The translations under genes were made by a program, and so were the position numbers. DNA of 64,000 bases, from NCBI GenBank assembly GCA_005790605.1, contig SXUI01000070.1:44086-108085 (forward strand), read 5' to 3'. This stretch comes from Planctomycetia bacterium (GTDB lineage: Bacteria; Planctomycetota; Phycisphaerae; Phycisphaerales; SM1A02). The notes beneath the pieces are model-generated. The model was given only the letters and a program-made list of their open reading frames with translations. It made no database searches and had not been told where the DNA came from. Numbering within the stretch: the stretch's first letter is position 1; every line of letters begins with the position of its first letter. Shown piece by piece: positions 26,871 through 35,159 of this stretch.

Positions 26871-28412
26871 TCAGCGGTCGTTACCGCTCGATCCAATCGA
26901 GCCATTTTCCCGCAAGCGCGGAGGTGTGTAGTCGATGGGGTAGGTTGGGCGAGGATGCCGCATATCACGCGCCCAGAGCAAGAATTCGTCGGCGAGCGCG
27001 CGTCGTCCAGGAGTGAACACAGGCTCCCATCCACGGGTTGCCGGATGCGCGAGCCGAGCTTCGGTCCGCGGAAGCGCCATCTGGTAAATGAGGCTCATCG
27101 AGGGATCGTCGAAGTCGATGAGCGGCCGACCATCAATCGAAGTCTGCTCAAGCACGAGGAGGTTCGTGTAACGCGTCTTGGAGTTCTTCCAGTCTCGCGT
27201 GTGCAGGAAGAAACGGCCAGCGTCGACGCCTCCGTGGCAGCGGCTCGTCGCGCAATTGTTGATGAGCCATGCATTGTGAATCTTGGTGCGGAAGACATTC
27301 AGTGAGTGCGGCTCCGTCGCTACTTCGATGCGAGGGTAAAACTCCCGCGCCTTCAGTGCGAAGAGGAGCTTCACGAACTCGATCGGCTCTTTGTTGAACC
27401 AGACTTCGCGCTCTGCCTGCGTCGAGGGCACGAGTGGATCTGTGGCGTACTTTTCAAACACGGCACGAATGAGTGAGTCGTCGACTTCGACCTTCGGGGG
27501 TTTGGCGAGATCCATCTCGTAGACACGAATGAGATTGACTTCGTCCGCCGTCAGCACCCGACCCTTGATCTGTTCGGTCGCGCGATCGCGTGGAGAAGTC
27601 GCCGAAGATCCATCTGTGCTCGTCGCCTCGTCACCTTCGTCTCCCTCACCTTCGACAGTGCGTGCGTTGGTCTCTGCGGCAAGTTTGAGTTGTGCCTTGA
27701 CTTCAACGAGCAATTGCTTCGCGTCGTAGTGGTCTGTCGCCTCAAGCAATGAGCGAAGTTCAGCTTCGCACTCCTCATACATCTTGCGTTCATGCAGCCA
27801 CACACACAACCCGAATCGCGCGCCGTACTGATCGGGTTCGATTGCGATTTTCGCACGGTGATACAGCTCTTCGTCTGTCGGAATCGCGATCGTTCGCATG
27901 ACGAGCTCGCGCTTGAACGAAGTTGAGATGCCACCGATTTCAAGCGTGAGATGTTCGAATCCGTCGTCTATCAGAAGTCCAACCTGTCGGCGACCGTCGC
28001 GAAACTCAGTCTCCACGCGAGTCTTCGCGGGCTCGTCGAGAAGCGGAACCACTTCAAAGATCCGCGCCTTCAAGATTGTGCGCATGCGGCCTGATGGTTC
28101 CTTTAGGACGAGTTCGAGCGGCGTCTGCGAGATCACCGTCCCACCGAATTCACTGAAGCGGTCGACGATCACATGCACGCGCGCGCCGTCCCGCACAGCG
28201 TTGGGATCAACCTCAATGGTTTCCGCGGCTGGCGCCGCTTGCGGAGTGGCGCTTGGCGCGGGCGATGGAGCGGTGGTTGGAGTCGCGGTGGGTGTGTCGG
28301 CGGGTGGGTCCGCGACCGCGAGCAAACTGCGGCTGATGCCGAGCACTGCGCACACGCAAAGCGCGCACGCAAGAGTCGGTGATGGCTGAAGCACGGCACG
28401 AGCGGAACGCAT
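26871..28412 (-). CDS. Secreted protein with CX4CH heme-like motif
   Basis: 513 residues. A signal peptide (LACALCVCAVLGISRSLLA) is followed by a long Pro/Thr/Ala-rich linker. A beta-rich domain comes next (VHVIVDRFSEFGGTVISQTPLELVLKEP). Then comes a TPR-like helical stretch (AKIAIEPDQYGARFGLCVWLHERKMYEECEAELR). The C-terminal part carries NNCATSRCHGGVDAGRFFL, a CX4CH variant of a heme-attachment site. Planctomycetes encode many secreted cytochrome-like proteins of this style. Heme binding is inference. Start MRSARAVLQ at 28412. It is divergent from the isomerase gene. Confidence 0.75.
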   Translation of the reverse strand: MRSARAVLQPSPTLACALCVCAVLGISRSLLAVADPPADTPTATPTTAPSPAPSATPQAAPAAETIEVDPNAVRDGARVHVIVDRFSEFGGTVISQTPLELVLKEPSGRMRTILKARIFEVVPLLDEPAKTRVETEFRDGRRQVGLLIDDGFEHLTLEIGGISTSFKRELVMRTIAIPTDEELYHRAKIAIEPDQYGARFGLCVWLHERKMYEECEAELRSLLEATDHYDAKQLLVEVKAQLKLAAETNARTVEGEGDEGDEATSTDGSSATSPRDRATEQIKGRVLTADEVNLIRVYEMDLAKPPKVEVDDSLIRAVFEKYATDPLVPSTQAEREVWFNKEPIEFVKLLFALKAREFYPRIEVATEPHSLNVFRTKIHNAWLINNCATSRCHGGVDAGRFFLHTRDWKNSKTRYTNLLVLEQTSIDGRPLIDFDDPSMSLIYQMALPRTEARLAHPATRGWEPVFTPGRRALADEFLLWARDMRHPRPTYPIDYTPPRLRENGSIGSSGNDR

Positions 28413-28529
28413 AAGGTGGATTCTCGCGATCTTCGCTTCCGTACGCAACGCGTTCTTCGCGTGAATTTGGTAGCGTTTGCACGACGAGTCTACTCGACTT
28501 CTTTCGATCACTCACCTCGAGGTTTCATC

Positions 28530-29525
28530 ATGCTTCTCGGAGTCATGGCTGCGCTTTTCAACGGTCGCAAACTTGAGGATGCACTTGAGTACTGTCGCGA
28601 AATCGGCCTCGAAGCGATCGAATTGCCCGTGGGTGGCTACCCCGGCAAGGGATTCTTCGACCCTGCAAAGGTGCTCGCGAGTAAACGGGAGCAGGATCGG
28701 ATTCGAGGGCTGCTCAAGGATTCTGGCCTCGTGCTCTCCGGCCTTGCGGTCCACGGCAACACCGTGCATCCGGACAAAAAACTCGCGGGAACCCATCATC
28801 GCGATTTCGTGAATGCGATCAAACTTGCTCCGGCACTCGGCACCGACATCGTCATCACCTTCAGCGGTTGTCCTGGCGGATCGAAGTCCGACAAGCAACC
28901 CAACTGGGTGACCTGTGCGTGGCCGACCGAGTACCGCGATGTGCTCGACTATCAGTGGAACAAGGTGTTGATTCCATACTGGAGCGCGCAATCGCGCCTC
29001 GCAAGTACGCATGGTGTGCGGGTGGCGTGGGAAGCGCATCCTGGATTCTGCGTGTACAACCCAGACACCATCATTCGATTGAGCGAGGCTGCGATGAAGG
29101 CTTCGGGATTGAAAGGAGCACCAGTGCTGGGTGCCAATCTAGATCCGAGTCATTTCTTCTGGCAAGGCATCGATCCTGTCGAAGCCGCGCGCGTGCTGGG
29201 CGAAGCGGGGTTGCTCTTCTACTGCCATGCGAAGGACACCGAACTCTCGACGCACGAAGGCAAGGTCAATGGCTATCTCGACGCGCGTCCGTACAGCGAC
29301 CTGAACAAACGCTCATGGACCTTCCGGACTTGCGGCTACGGACACGGGCACGAGTTCTGGAAGCCATTCGTTTCCATGTTGCGCCGTCATGGCTACGACC
29401 ATGTGTTGTCGATCGAGCATGAAGATCCGCTGATGAGCGTCGAAGAGGGTCTCGAACGCGCGGTCTTCTTCCTCCAAGAAGCGATCATGCACGAGCAAGC
29501 GGCGAAGCCTTGGTGGGACGGCTAA
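28530..29525 (+). CDS. Sugar phosphate isomerase/epimerase family protein
   Basis: 331 residues. This is a xylose-isomerase-like TIM barrel. Blocks include EYCREIGLEAIELPVGGYPG, WEAHPGFCVYNPDT, GANLDPSHFFWQGIDP, CHAKDTEL and LSIEHEDPLMS, which supply the metal-binding Glu, Asp and His residues. The start MLLGVMAALFNG at 28530 has GAGG 9-10 bases upstream. Substrate is unknown; relatives act in inositol or hexose catabolism. It is followed at once by a palindromic repeat element and converges with the glutamate dehydrogenase gene. Confidence 0.88.
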   Translation: MLLGVMAALFNGRKLEDALEYCREIGLEAIELPVGGYPGKGFFDPAKVLASKREQDRIRGLLKDSGLVLSGLAVHGNTVHPDKKLAGTHHRDFVNAIKLAPALGTDIVITFSGCPGGSKSDKQPNWVTCAWPTEYRDVLDYQWNKVLIPYWSAQSRLASTHGVRVAWEAHPGFCVYNPDTIIRLSEAAMKASGLKGAPVLGANLDPSHFFWQGIDPVEAARVLGEAGLLFYCHAKDTELSTHEGKVNGYLDARPYSDLNKRSWTFRTCGYGHGHEFWKPFVSMLRRHGYDHVLSIEHEDPLMSVEEGLERAVFFLQEAIMHEQAAKPWWDG

Positions 29526-29802
29526 CTTGAGCGCTCGCGACTTGGAATCCGCTCCAAGCAGCGGATTCCTCGCTCGCTTTGGTGTGCGGCGGCGCGAGTG
29601 AATCGCGACCGCCGCAATTCCGGCGCGATCGGACGCACTGAGCCCGCCCTCCGGCGGTGCCGATTCATTCGGCCCGCCGGAGTCCAAAGCGAGTGCAGCG
29701 TTTTTGCCACGCGCCTCGGCGTGGCAAGAAACCTGCCACGAGCGCTCAAAGGTCGCCTGCCACGAGCGCTCAAAGGACGCCTGCACGAGGGCTCAAAGGA
29801 CG
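29526..29802. repeat. Modular palindromic repeat element, copy 1
   Basis: It starts one base after the TAA of the isomerase gene with CTTGAGCGCTC. Perfect hairpins follow: 29544-29569 (10-bp stem), 29585-29616 (TGCGGCGG stem, inner CGCGA-GTGAA-TCGCG), 29649-29682 (CTCCGGCGG stem, inner GCCGA-TTCAT-TCGGC) and 29704-29727 (TTGCCACGC stem). The two central hairpins are enclosed by CTCGCTTTGG (29573-29582) and CCAAAGCGAG (29684-29693). The right arm, from 29684 to about 29750, is nearly identical to the inverted left arm of copy 2 at 44392-44747 except for the hairpin stem. Confidence 0.85.
29732..29802. repeat. Three tandem 23-24 bp repeats at the end of copy 1
   Basis: The unit CCTGCCACGAGCGCTCAAAG plus G(T/A)CG occurs at 29732-29755 and 29756-29779, and as a 23-bp variant at 29780-29802. 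Each unit carries the GAGCGCTCAAAGG arm sequence of the element. The third unit has lost one base and changed another. Confidence 0.9.
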
Positions 29803-29819
29803 CAAGCGCTGGCTTGGCG

Positions 29820-32750
29820 TCACGCTAAGCCGGCGCGCGCCCCGCCGCGTTCAAGCAGCGCGGCGACCTGTTCCTTGTCGGCGAGCGAAGAAGCACGCAC
29901 TTTCGCGACGACTTCGCGATTACGCAGATCGCTCTTCATGTAGCGCAGCGCAAGGTCGGCGACCTCGGCTGGTGCGAGACCATCGAAGAACTCTAAGCCC
30001 TCGCGATATGCGATGGAACTCGCGAGGCGATTCGCGATGATCCAAGTTTGATAGGACTGCGGCAGGGACTTCCACACGCGATCGCCAGCGAACTCAAAGA
30101 GGACGCGGGGGAGATGATCGCGGATCATTTGATTCGCGAGTTCCCGATCCGCTGCGCTCCACGACGGAACCCCCGCAGCAATTGCGGTCGCCGTCGTGTT
30201 GATCTTCTTGGAGAGCTCGACCGAGATCTTGGGAAGCGAAAGGCTCGGATGCGTCTTCACGCTGCGCATCAGAAACTCGCCCTCGACGCGCGCAAGTTCA
30301 CGCAATCGCTCGATGACCTGCGCAACATAGGTTTCCTTGATCGAGAGGAACTCGTCATCGGACAGCACCATGCACGCGCTGATCTCGTAGCTCGAGCAGA
30401 TCACGCCGCACTTGTTGGCGGATGAATCCTTGATGATCGTCGCGCCGCGGCTTGAAAGTTCTTCGCGAGCCGCAGGGGTGAGGAAGAGGTTCGCGCCTTC
30501 GCTAATGACCTTCGAACTCGGCTTCCCATCTGGCGTGAGGAACTCCTGCCAGTTTCCTTCATGAATAGTCGCGGGTCGACCTCCGCCAGGCACAAACGCG
30601 TCAGTGACGAGCCGATTGTGCAGCGTGTTGCGAAGTCTTGCGCCATCGGGTGCATCAACCGGCGTAATGCGTCCTTTGGACGAGAGTTTCTTGGGATCGA
30701 AACTCGCGATGGGAAGCGCTGCGTGGAAGAGTCGAATGAGTTCCGCGTGATCGAGACCTTCGGGATCTTCGCCAGAACCCGATCCGTCCGCGACGCCGAC
30801 GATCACAGCGTTCTTGCCGTAGTCGCGCTCGAGGATGTTCATCATGTTGCCCGCGACATCGCCATCAGGACCGCCGGTGATTTTCACCGTGAACCGCTGC
30901 TTTTTCGGATCGATCCCGCGCGCCTTGAGTGCAATCTCAAGGAACACATTCACGCCCTCGCTCGTGACGCCGTAGACCTTGTGATTGATGCCCGCGCCCG
31001 GCTTCGAACTCATGAAGGCGGTTGGCATGCCATAGCCGCGCTGTCGTGCGCGCTCGACGATCCACTCAATATGCGCGGGCGTGATGTTCTCATCAGGTCC
31101 GAGGTAGATGAGTTCTTCTTTGCCGAAACGGTCGATCACGAGTGGCTTGATCTTGGGTGTCTGCACGATGAGATCGAGGATCGAGTCGACGAATGCTTTC
31201 ACGCAACGATCGATGGTCGCATTGGGCTCAAGCAGGATTGCCGCCTTCGCGCCGCCTTCAGGAATGTCTTTGTTCTTGAGTTGCTGCGCCCACGAGAGAC
31301 CGTACACCTCGTCAAACAGCCGCTCGCTCTCGCGTGCGTGCTGGGCCGCGCTTGAGGTGCGAATGACGCGTAGTCCGCCGCGCGCGATGTCTTGGAAACG
31401 ATTGTGAAACCCATCGAACTCGCGGCCGTGCACGAAGAAGGTCGCGTAGGGTTTTTCGGGTCGCTCGTTGTTGCCGAGATAGGTCGGATCAATTCGGAGG
31501 CAGAGTGCGAATCGCTGCGGGAGGAAGAAGTTCGTGCGCAACGTCGCATCAACGCCCTCCAACATCTTCGTCAGCGCGAGTCGATGGTTCTCGCTTGGTT
31601 GGCGCACGATGTCGCACTCAATCGTGGCGCGTCGCACGGCGTAGTCGTGATCGGAAAGGGGATTTGATGGATCGAAGCGAGCGACGAAGAGTCGCACGAT
31701 CTCGATGGAGACAGCGAGCGATTCCTCCGCGAAAGCGAGGATGCGCTCACGCGTCCAAAGAAAGCGATTCTGCGGACAAAGCACCTGCTGCGCGAGGTGG
31801 CAGAGTCCGACGAGCACCTCGGCTTCTTCGCTTGCGATGTTGGGGTGTCGATCGCTGAAGGCGAGTGCTCGACCGTCAATCCACTTGATTCTTCGCAAGT
31901 CTCGCGCGATCGACTTCCAGAGTGGCGAGTCTTTCCGGAGCGCGGTGTTGTCCGGTCCGCCGACGACGAAGCCGACGAAGGTGACCGATCCATCCTTGCC
32001 ATCCCGAACAATGTCGAGGTACGCGCGATGAATCGAGACGCCGTGTCGAGCGAGAATTCTCGCGGAGCGCTCGAGCATCGTGCGAGTTCGCGCGTTCTCC
32101 ACGACGATCACAATGCGGCTCATCGTTGGGTGCGACTCAGACTCGAGTTCCACCACGGTGCCGTCGCTGCCGGAGACGCGCGTGAAGAGGTTCCAGTGCG
32201 CGGCGACGCGCAGCGGCGTGCAAGTCAGCACATACTCCGCTGAACATCCAGCGAAGTAGTTCGAAATCTGATCGGGAGTCCAGTCGAGTTTGTGTTCCTT
32301 GGCGTATCGGATCGTCTCCGTGAGCTTCGCGGACTGCCTTTCGTCGCGACTGTCAAACGGTTCTGGTTCACCAAAGACGAATGTGTCGAGCACGAGGCTG
32401 CCGTCAAACGACGAGTGAATCTTCGCCGCACGCAACGACAGATCGAGCGGCAACTGCGCAACGAGTTCCGCGAGCACGCCGGGTCGATTCGTACTCTTGA
32501 TGAGCGTGAGCTGGCGTCCGTCTTCACTCTTGAGCGTCAGGTCGATGGGCCGACCGGATGCCTTCGCCGCGATGATCGCGCGAAGGTGCGCGAGTTGGCT
32601 CGCGCGATCCGTGTCCTGAAAATACATCTGTGGCATCTGCGAGATGAACCAAGGTCCGACCTTCTCCGCAGTGGAGCGAAAACTCGAAACGAGTTCATCC
32701 ACAATGTTTGAGGCGTCGTGTGCCGTCCGCGTTCCAAGATCACTGGTCAT
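29820..32750 (-). CDS. NAD-specific glutamate dehydrogenase, large (fungal GDH2/115-kDa-like) type
   Basis: About 976 residues. It interconverts glutamate and 2-oxoglutarate with NAD, probably in the catabolic direction. The catalytic half has FDGFHNRFQDIARGGLR, AQQLKNKDIPEGGAKAAILL, GPDENITPAHIEWI and KITGGPDGDVAGNMM. These match the large NAD enzymes of fungi rather than the ~450-residue hexameric GDH. The N-terminal ~400 residues include ACT-like regulatory stretches (LIKSTNRPGVLAELVAQL). ATG at 32750 is chosen; a GTG five codons earlier is open. It is divergent from ribF. Confidence 0.88.
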   Translation of the reverse strand: MTSDLGTRTAHDASNIVDELVSSFRSTAEKVGPWFISQMPQMYFQDTDRASQLAHLRAIIAAKASGRPIDLTLKSEDGRQLTLIKSTNRPGVLAELVAQLPLDLSLRAAKIHSSFDGSLVLDTFVFGEPEPFDSRDERQSAKLTETIRYAKEHKLDWTPDQISNYFAGCSAEYVLTCTPLRVAAHWNLFTRVSGSDGTVVELESESHPTMSRIVIVVENARTRTMLERSARILARHGVSIHRAYLDIVRDGKDGSVTFVGFVVGGPDNTALRKDSPLWKSIARDLRRIKWIDGRALAFSDRHPNIASEEAEVLVGLCHLAQQVLCPQNRFLWTRERILAFAEESLAVSIEIVRLFVARFDPSNPLSDHDYAVRRATIECDIVRQPSENHRLALTKMLEGVDATLRTNFFLPQRFALCLRIDPTYLGNNERPEKPYATFFVHGREFDGFHNRFQDIARGGLRVIRTSSAAQHARESERLFDEVYGLSWAQQLKNKDIPEGGAKAAILLEPNATIDRCVKAFVDSILDLIVQTPKIKPLVIDRFGKEELIYLGPDENITPAHIEWIVERARQRGYGMPTAFMSSKPGAGINHKVYGVTSEGVNVFLEIALKARGIDPKKQRFTVKITGGPDGDVAGNMMNILERDYGKNAVIVGVADGSGSGEDPEGLDHAELIRLFHAALPIASFDPKKLSSKGRITPVDAPDGARLRNTLHNRLVTDAFVPGGGRPATIHEGNWQEFLTPDGKPSSKVISEGANLFLTPAAREELSSRGATIIKDSSANKCGVICSSYEISACMVLSDDEFLSIKETYVAQVIERLRELARVEGEFLMRSVKTHPSLSLPKISVELSKKINTTATAIAAGVPSWSAADRELANQMIRDHLPRVLFEFAGDRVWKSLPQSYQTWIIANRLASSIAYREGLEFFDGLAPAEVADLALRYMKSDLRNREVVAKVRASSLADKEQVAALLERGGARAGLA

Positions 32751-32809
32751 ATGCTGTAGAGCCACTTGCTGCCCCTTGGAGGGGCGGTGAGAGGGAAGCG
32801 GTCATTGTC

Positions 32810-33787
32810 ATGCAGTCGATCATTCTCGGCAACTTCGATGGAGTCCACCTCGGACATCAGGCTTTGCTCAAGGCAGCCAAGAATTGCTCCCAAACGAGCA
32901 GGGAAGGCTCCTCGAAGCACCTCAGTGTCGTTGCCATCACCTTCGGGGAACCCCCGCGCGCGGTTCTTGACCCAACTTTCGTGGTCCAAAGGCTGCAGAC
33001 GGTGGAGGATCGCGTCGCTTGCCTGCGCCGGTTCGGAGCAACTCAGGTTGAGGTGCTCGCGCCCACCAAAGAACTTCTCGGACTTCGCGCCGAGCAGTTT
33101 GTCGTCGATCTCCACACTCGGTTTCCGTTCGACCGGATCGTCGAGGGGAGTGATTTTCGGTTCGGGCGAGGTCGCGAGGGCACCGTTGACCTCCTTCGCT
33201 CACTCGGAGCGCGACTTGGGTTTGAGGTGGTCGAAGTGCCGAGTGTTCGTGTGGCGCTTCACGATGGAAGCATCGTCGAAGCGCGCTCGGGCACGATTCG
33301 CGAGTTGATTCGATCAGGAAGCGTGTGCGACGCCAATCGCTTGCTCGGGCGCGGTTTCTCGCTCTGCACGCGTGTCGTCCGCGGTGATCAACGGGGAAGG
33401 ACGATCGGTTGGCCTACAGCGAACCTTGATTCGAACGAGCTTTCGGCGCAACGCTTGCTCCTCCCTGGTGATGGCGTCTACGCAGGATTCGCGCGCGTCA
33501 AGGAGTCGATTGGAGGATTCGAAGCCAGCGTTCCCGCTCTCGCCGCGATTTCCGTCGGAAGTAAGCCAACATTTGGAGGATCCGGAACCACGATTGAGGC
33601 GACGTTGCTCCATGCGAATGGGCAGCCACTTCGCCTTCCGAGCGATGCGTATGGGTGGTCGCTTGAACTTGAGTTTCGCGATCGACTGCGCTCGCAGGTA
33701 CGCTTTGAGAGCCTTGAGGCCTTGCTCGCACAGATGGAGCTTGACCGAGCGAGGATTGTTGAGATCGCGACCTCGCTCGCGGAGTGA
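32810..33787 (+). CDS. ribF: Bifunctional riboflavin kinase / FAD synthetase
   Basis: 325 residues. It makes FMN and then FAD. The N-terminal adenylyltransferase has LGNFDGVHLGHQALL (HxGH motif) and EGSDFRFGRGREG. The C-terminal flavokinase has GRTIGWPTANLD and GVYAGFA. The start MQSIILGNFDG at 32810 leaves the expected short N-terminus. The DHH phosphoesterase gene begins 4 bp after its stop, so the two are an operon. Confidence 0.94.
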   Translation: MQSIILGNFDGVHLGHQALLKAAKNCSQTSREGSSKHLSVVAITFGEPPRAVLDPTFVVQRLQTVEDRVACLRRFGATQVEVLAPTKELLGLRAEQFVVDLHTRFPFDRIVEGSDFRFGRGREGTVDLLRSLGARLGFEVVEVPSVRVALHDGSIVEARSGTIRELIRSGSVCDANRLLGRGFSLCTRVVRGDQRGRTIGWPTANLDSNELSAQRLLLPGDGVYAGFARVKESIGGFEASVPALAAISVGSKPTFGGSGTTIEATLLHANGQPLRLPSDAYGWSLELEFRDRLRSQVRFESLEALLAQMELDRARIVEIATSLAE

Positions 33788-33791
33788 CTCC

Positions 33792-34868
33792 ATGATGACC
33801 GTTTCTTCTGCATCCGCGCCATTTCAGTATCAGTCGAATTGCACACTGAGCGAAATCGCGATGCGCTTGCGTAGTGCCAAACGGGTCCTCATCACGACGC
33901 ACTCCAAGCCGGATGGTGATGCGATCGGATCGGTCCTCGCTGTGCTTCGACTTTGTCGTGCGGTTGGTGTCGCTGCGGAGGGTTGGATTGTCGGTCCTTT
34001 CGAAGAAAATCTGCTTGAGGTGGTTGGGAGCGACACGGTGGTGCGGGTTGACCCCAAGTGTCCGAAGTTCCCTGAAGACGAGTTTGACCTCGTCGTCGTC
34101 GTCGATACGGGCGCATGGTCGCAAGTCGAATTGCTCGCGCCGTTGATTCGCGCTCGACATGCGTTGGTCGTCAACTTGGATCACCACGCTCGCGGCGACG
34201 AGCTGGCCAGTGCGAGAGTGGTCGATGTGACCTGTGGATCATGCACTGCGCTGCTCGTGAGGCTTGCGGATGAACTCAAGGTTGACCTCAATTTTGGCGC
34301 AGATGCGTCGGGTCGTTACTCGCTTGCAGAGGCGCTCTATGTTGGGCTCGCGACCGACACGGGTTGGTTCCGTTTCGCCAATGCGCGCGCAAGTGAGTTC
34401 GCTCTGGCCGCACGGCTCCTGAAGGCGGGCGTGCTGAAGGACGAACTCTACGCGCGCCTTGAACAGTGTCATCGCGTGGAGCGCGTGCTTCTTGAAAGCC
34501 GCGCGCTTTCGAGTTTGCGCACGATCGCGAGTGGTTCGGTGGCATTGATGCAACTTTCGAAAGAAGACTTCGAGACGACGGGAGGACTTCCCGAAGAACT
34601 CGCAGGCGTCGTCAATATTCCGCTGATGGCATCCGTGCTGCGAGCCAGTGTGCTCCTTGTGGAACAAGATGGCGTCGTCAAAGTGAGCTTCCGATCGAAG
34701 CCAGCGGTCGCGTCACGACGCTGCATTGATGTCAACCAGATTGCCGCGACATTCGGCGGCGGCGGGCATGTGCATGCGGCTGGTGCGCGGATTCGCGCGT
34801 CGCTCGCGGAAGCAGCGATCCAGATTGAGCGCGCGCTCGACGACGCGCTGCATCAATCGAGCTTGTAG
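33792..34868 (+). CDS. DHH-family phosphoesterase (NrnA-like oligoribonuclease / pAp phosphatase)
   Basis: 358 residues. It has both DHH and DHHA1 domains. THSKPDGDAIGSVLAVLRLC supplies the first metal ligands, VVDTGAW the next, and NLDHHARGDELA the DHH motif. The C-terminal substrate-binding motif is FGGGGHVHAAGARI. NrnA-type enzymes degrade nano-RNA and 3'-phosphoadenosine 5'-phosphate. The start is ATG at 33792 (or 33795), 4 bp after ribF. Its last 16 bp overlap the end of the convergent metal-binding lipoprotein gene. Confidence 0.9.
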   Translation: MMTVSSASAPFQYQSNCTLSEIAMRLRSAKRVLITTHSKPDGDAIGSVLAVLRLCRAVGVAAEGWIVGPFEENLLEVVGSDTVVRVDPKCPKFPEDEFDLVVVVDTGAWSQVELLAPLIRARHALVVNLDHHARGDELASARVVDVTCGSCTALLVRLADELKVDLNFGADASGRYSLAEALYVGLATDTGWFRFANARASEFALAARLLKAGVLKDELYARLEQCHRVERVLLESRALSSLRTIASGSVALMQLSKEDFETTGGLPEELAGVVNIPLMASVLRASVLLVEQDGVVKVSFRSKPAVASRRCIDVNQIAATFGGGGHVHAAGARIRASLAEAAIQIERALDDALHQSSL

Positions 34869-35143
34869 CCGAGTTTCTTGATTGCCGTCTCAATCGCTGG
34901 CCGCAGCGCGGCCGCTGCTTCAATGTCGGCTTCGCTCTTCTCGAGCGAAACCGCGCAACTCTTCACGCCTTCGATTTTCATCACCTTGTCGGTGATCGCA
35001 TCGACGCAGCCTTCGCAGTGCATCCCGTGCACGGGGATTTTCATCGCGACGGGTGTCGCTAGGGGAGCGTTGGAATTCCCACCGCACCCCACGAGTGCGA
35101 GGATCGACGCGAAACTGCAAAACAGGAAGGTGCGCATGAACAT
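34853..35143 (-). CDS. Heavy-metal-associated (HMA) domain lipoprotein
   Basis: 96 residues. The signal peptide ends in a lipobox (ALVGCGG). A single HMA fold follows, with the metal-binding motif GMHCEGC and the typical IEGVKSCAVSLEKSEADI and IKKLGYKL blocks. CopZ/MerP-type domains bind Cu(I), Zn or Hg. A stand-alone lipid-anchored form suggests metal capture in the periplasm. MFMRTF at 35143 is the chosen start. No copper exporter gene is adjacent. Confidence 0.85.
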   Translation of the reverse strand: MFMRTFLFCSFASILALVGCGGNSNAPLATPVAMKIPVHGMHCEGCVDAITDKVMKIEGVKSCAVSLEKSEADIEAAAALRPAIETAIKKLGYKLD

Positions 35144-35159
35144 GTGTATCTCTTTGAGC

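Noticed and set aside
29526..29786. Conserved small protein shared by the two repeat regions (translations contain KNAALAL)
   Set aside because: The similarity follows from the DNA repeat itself. The stems vary in paired fashion rather than by synonymous change, and the frames run on opposite strands in the two copies.
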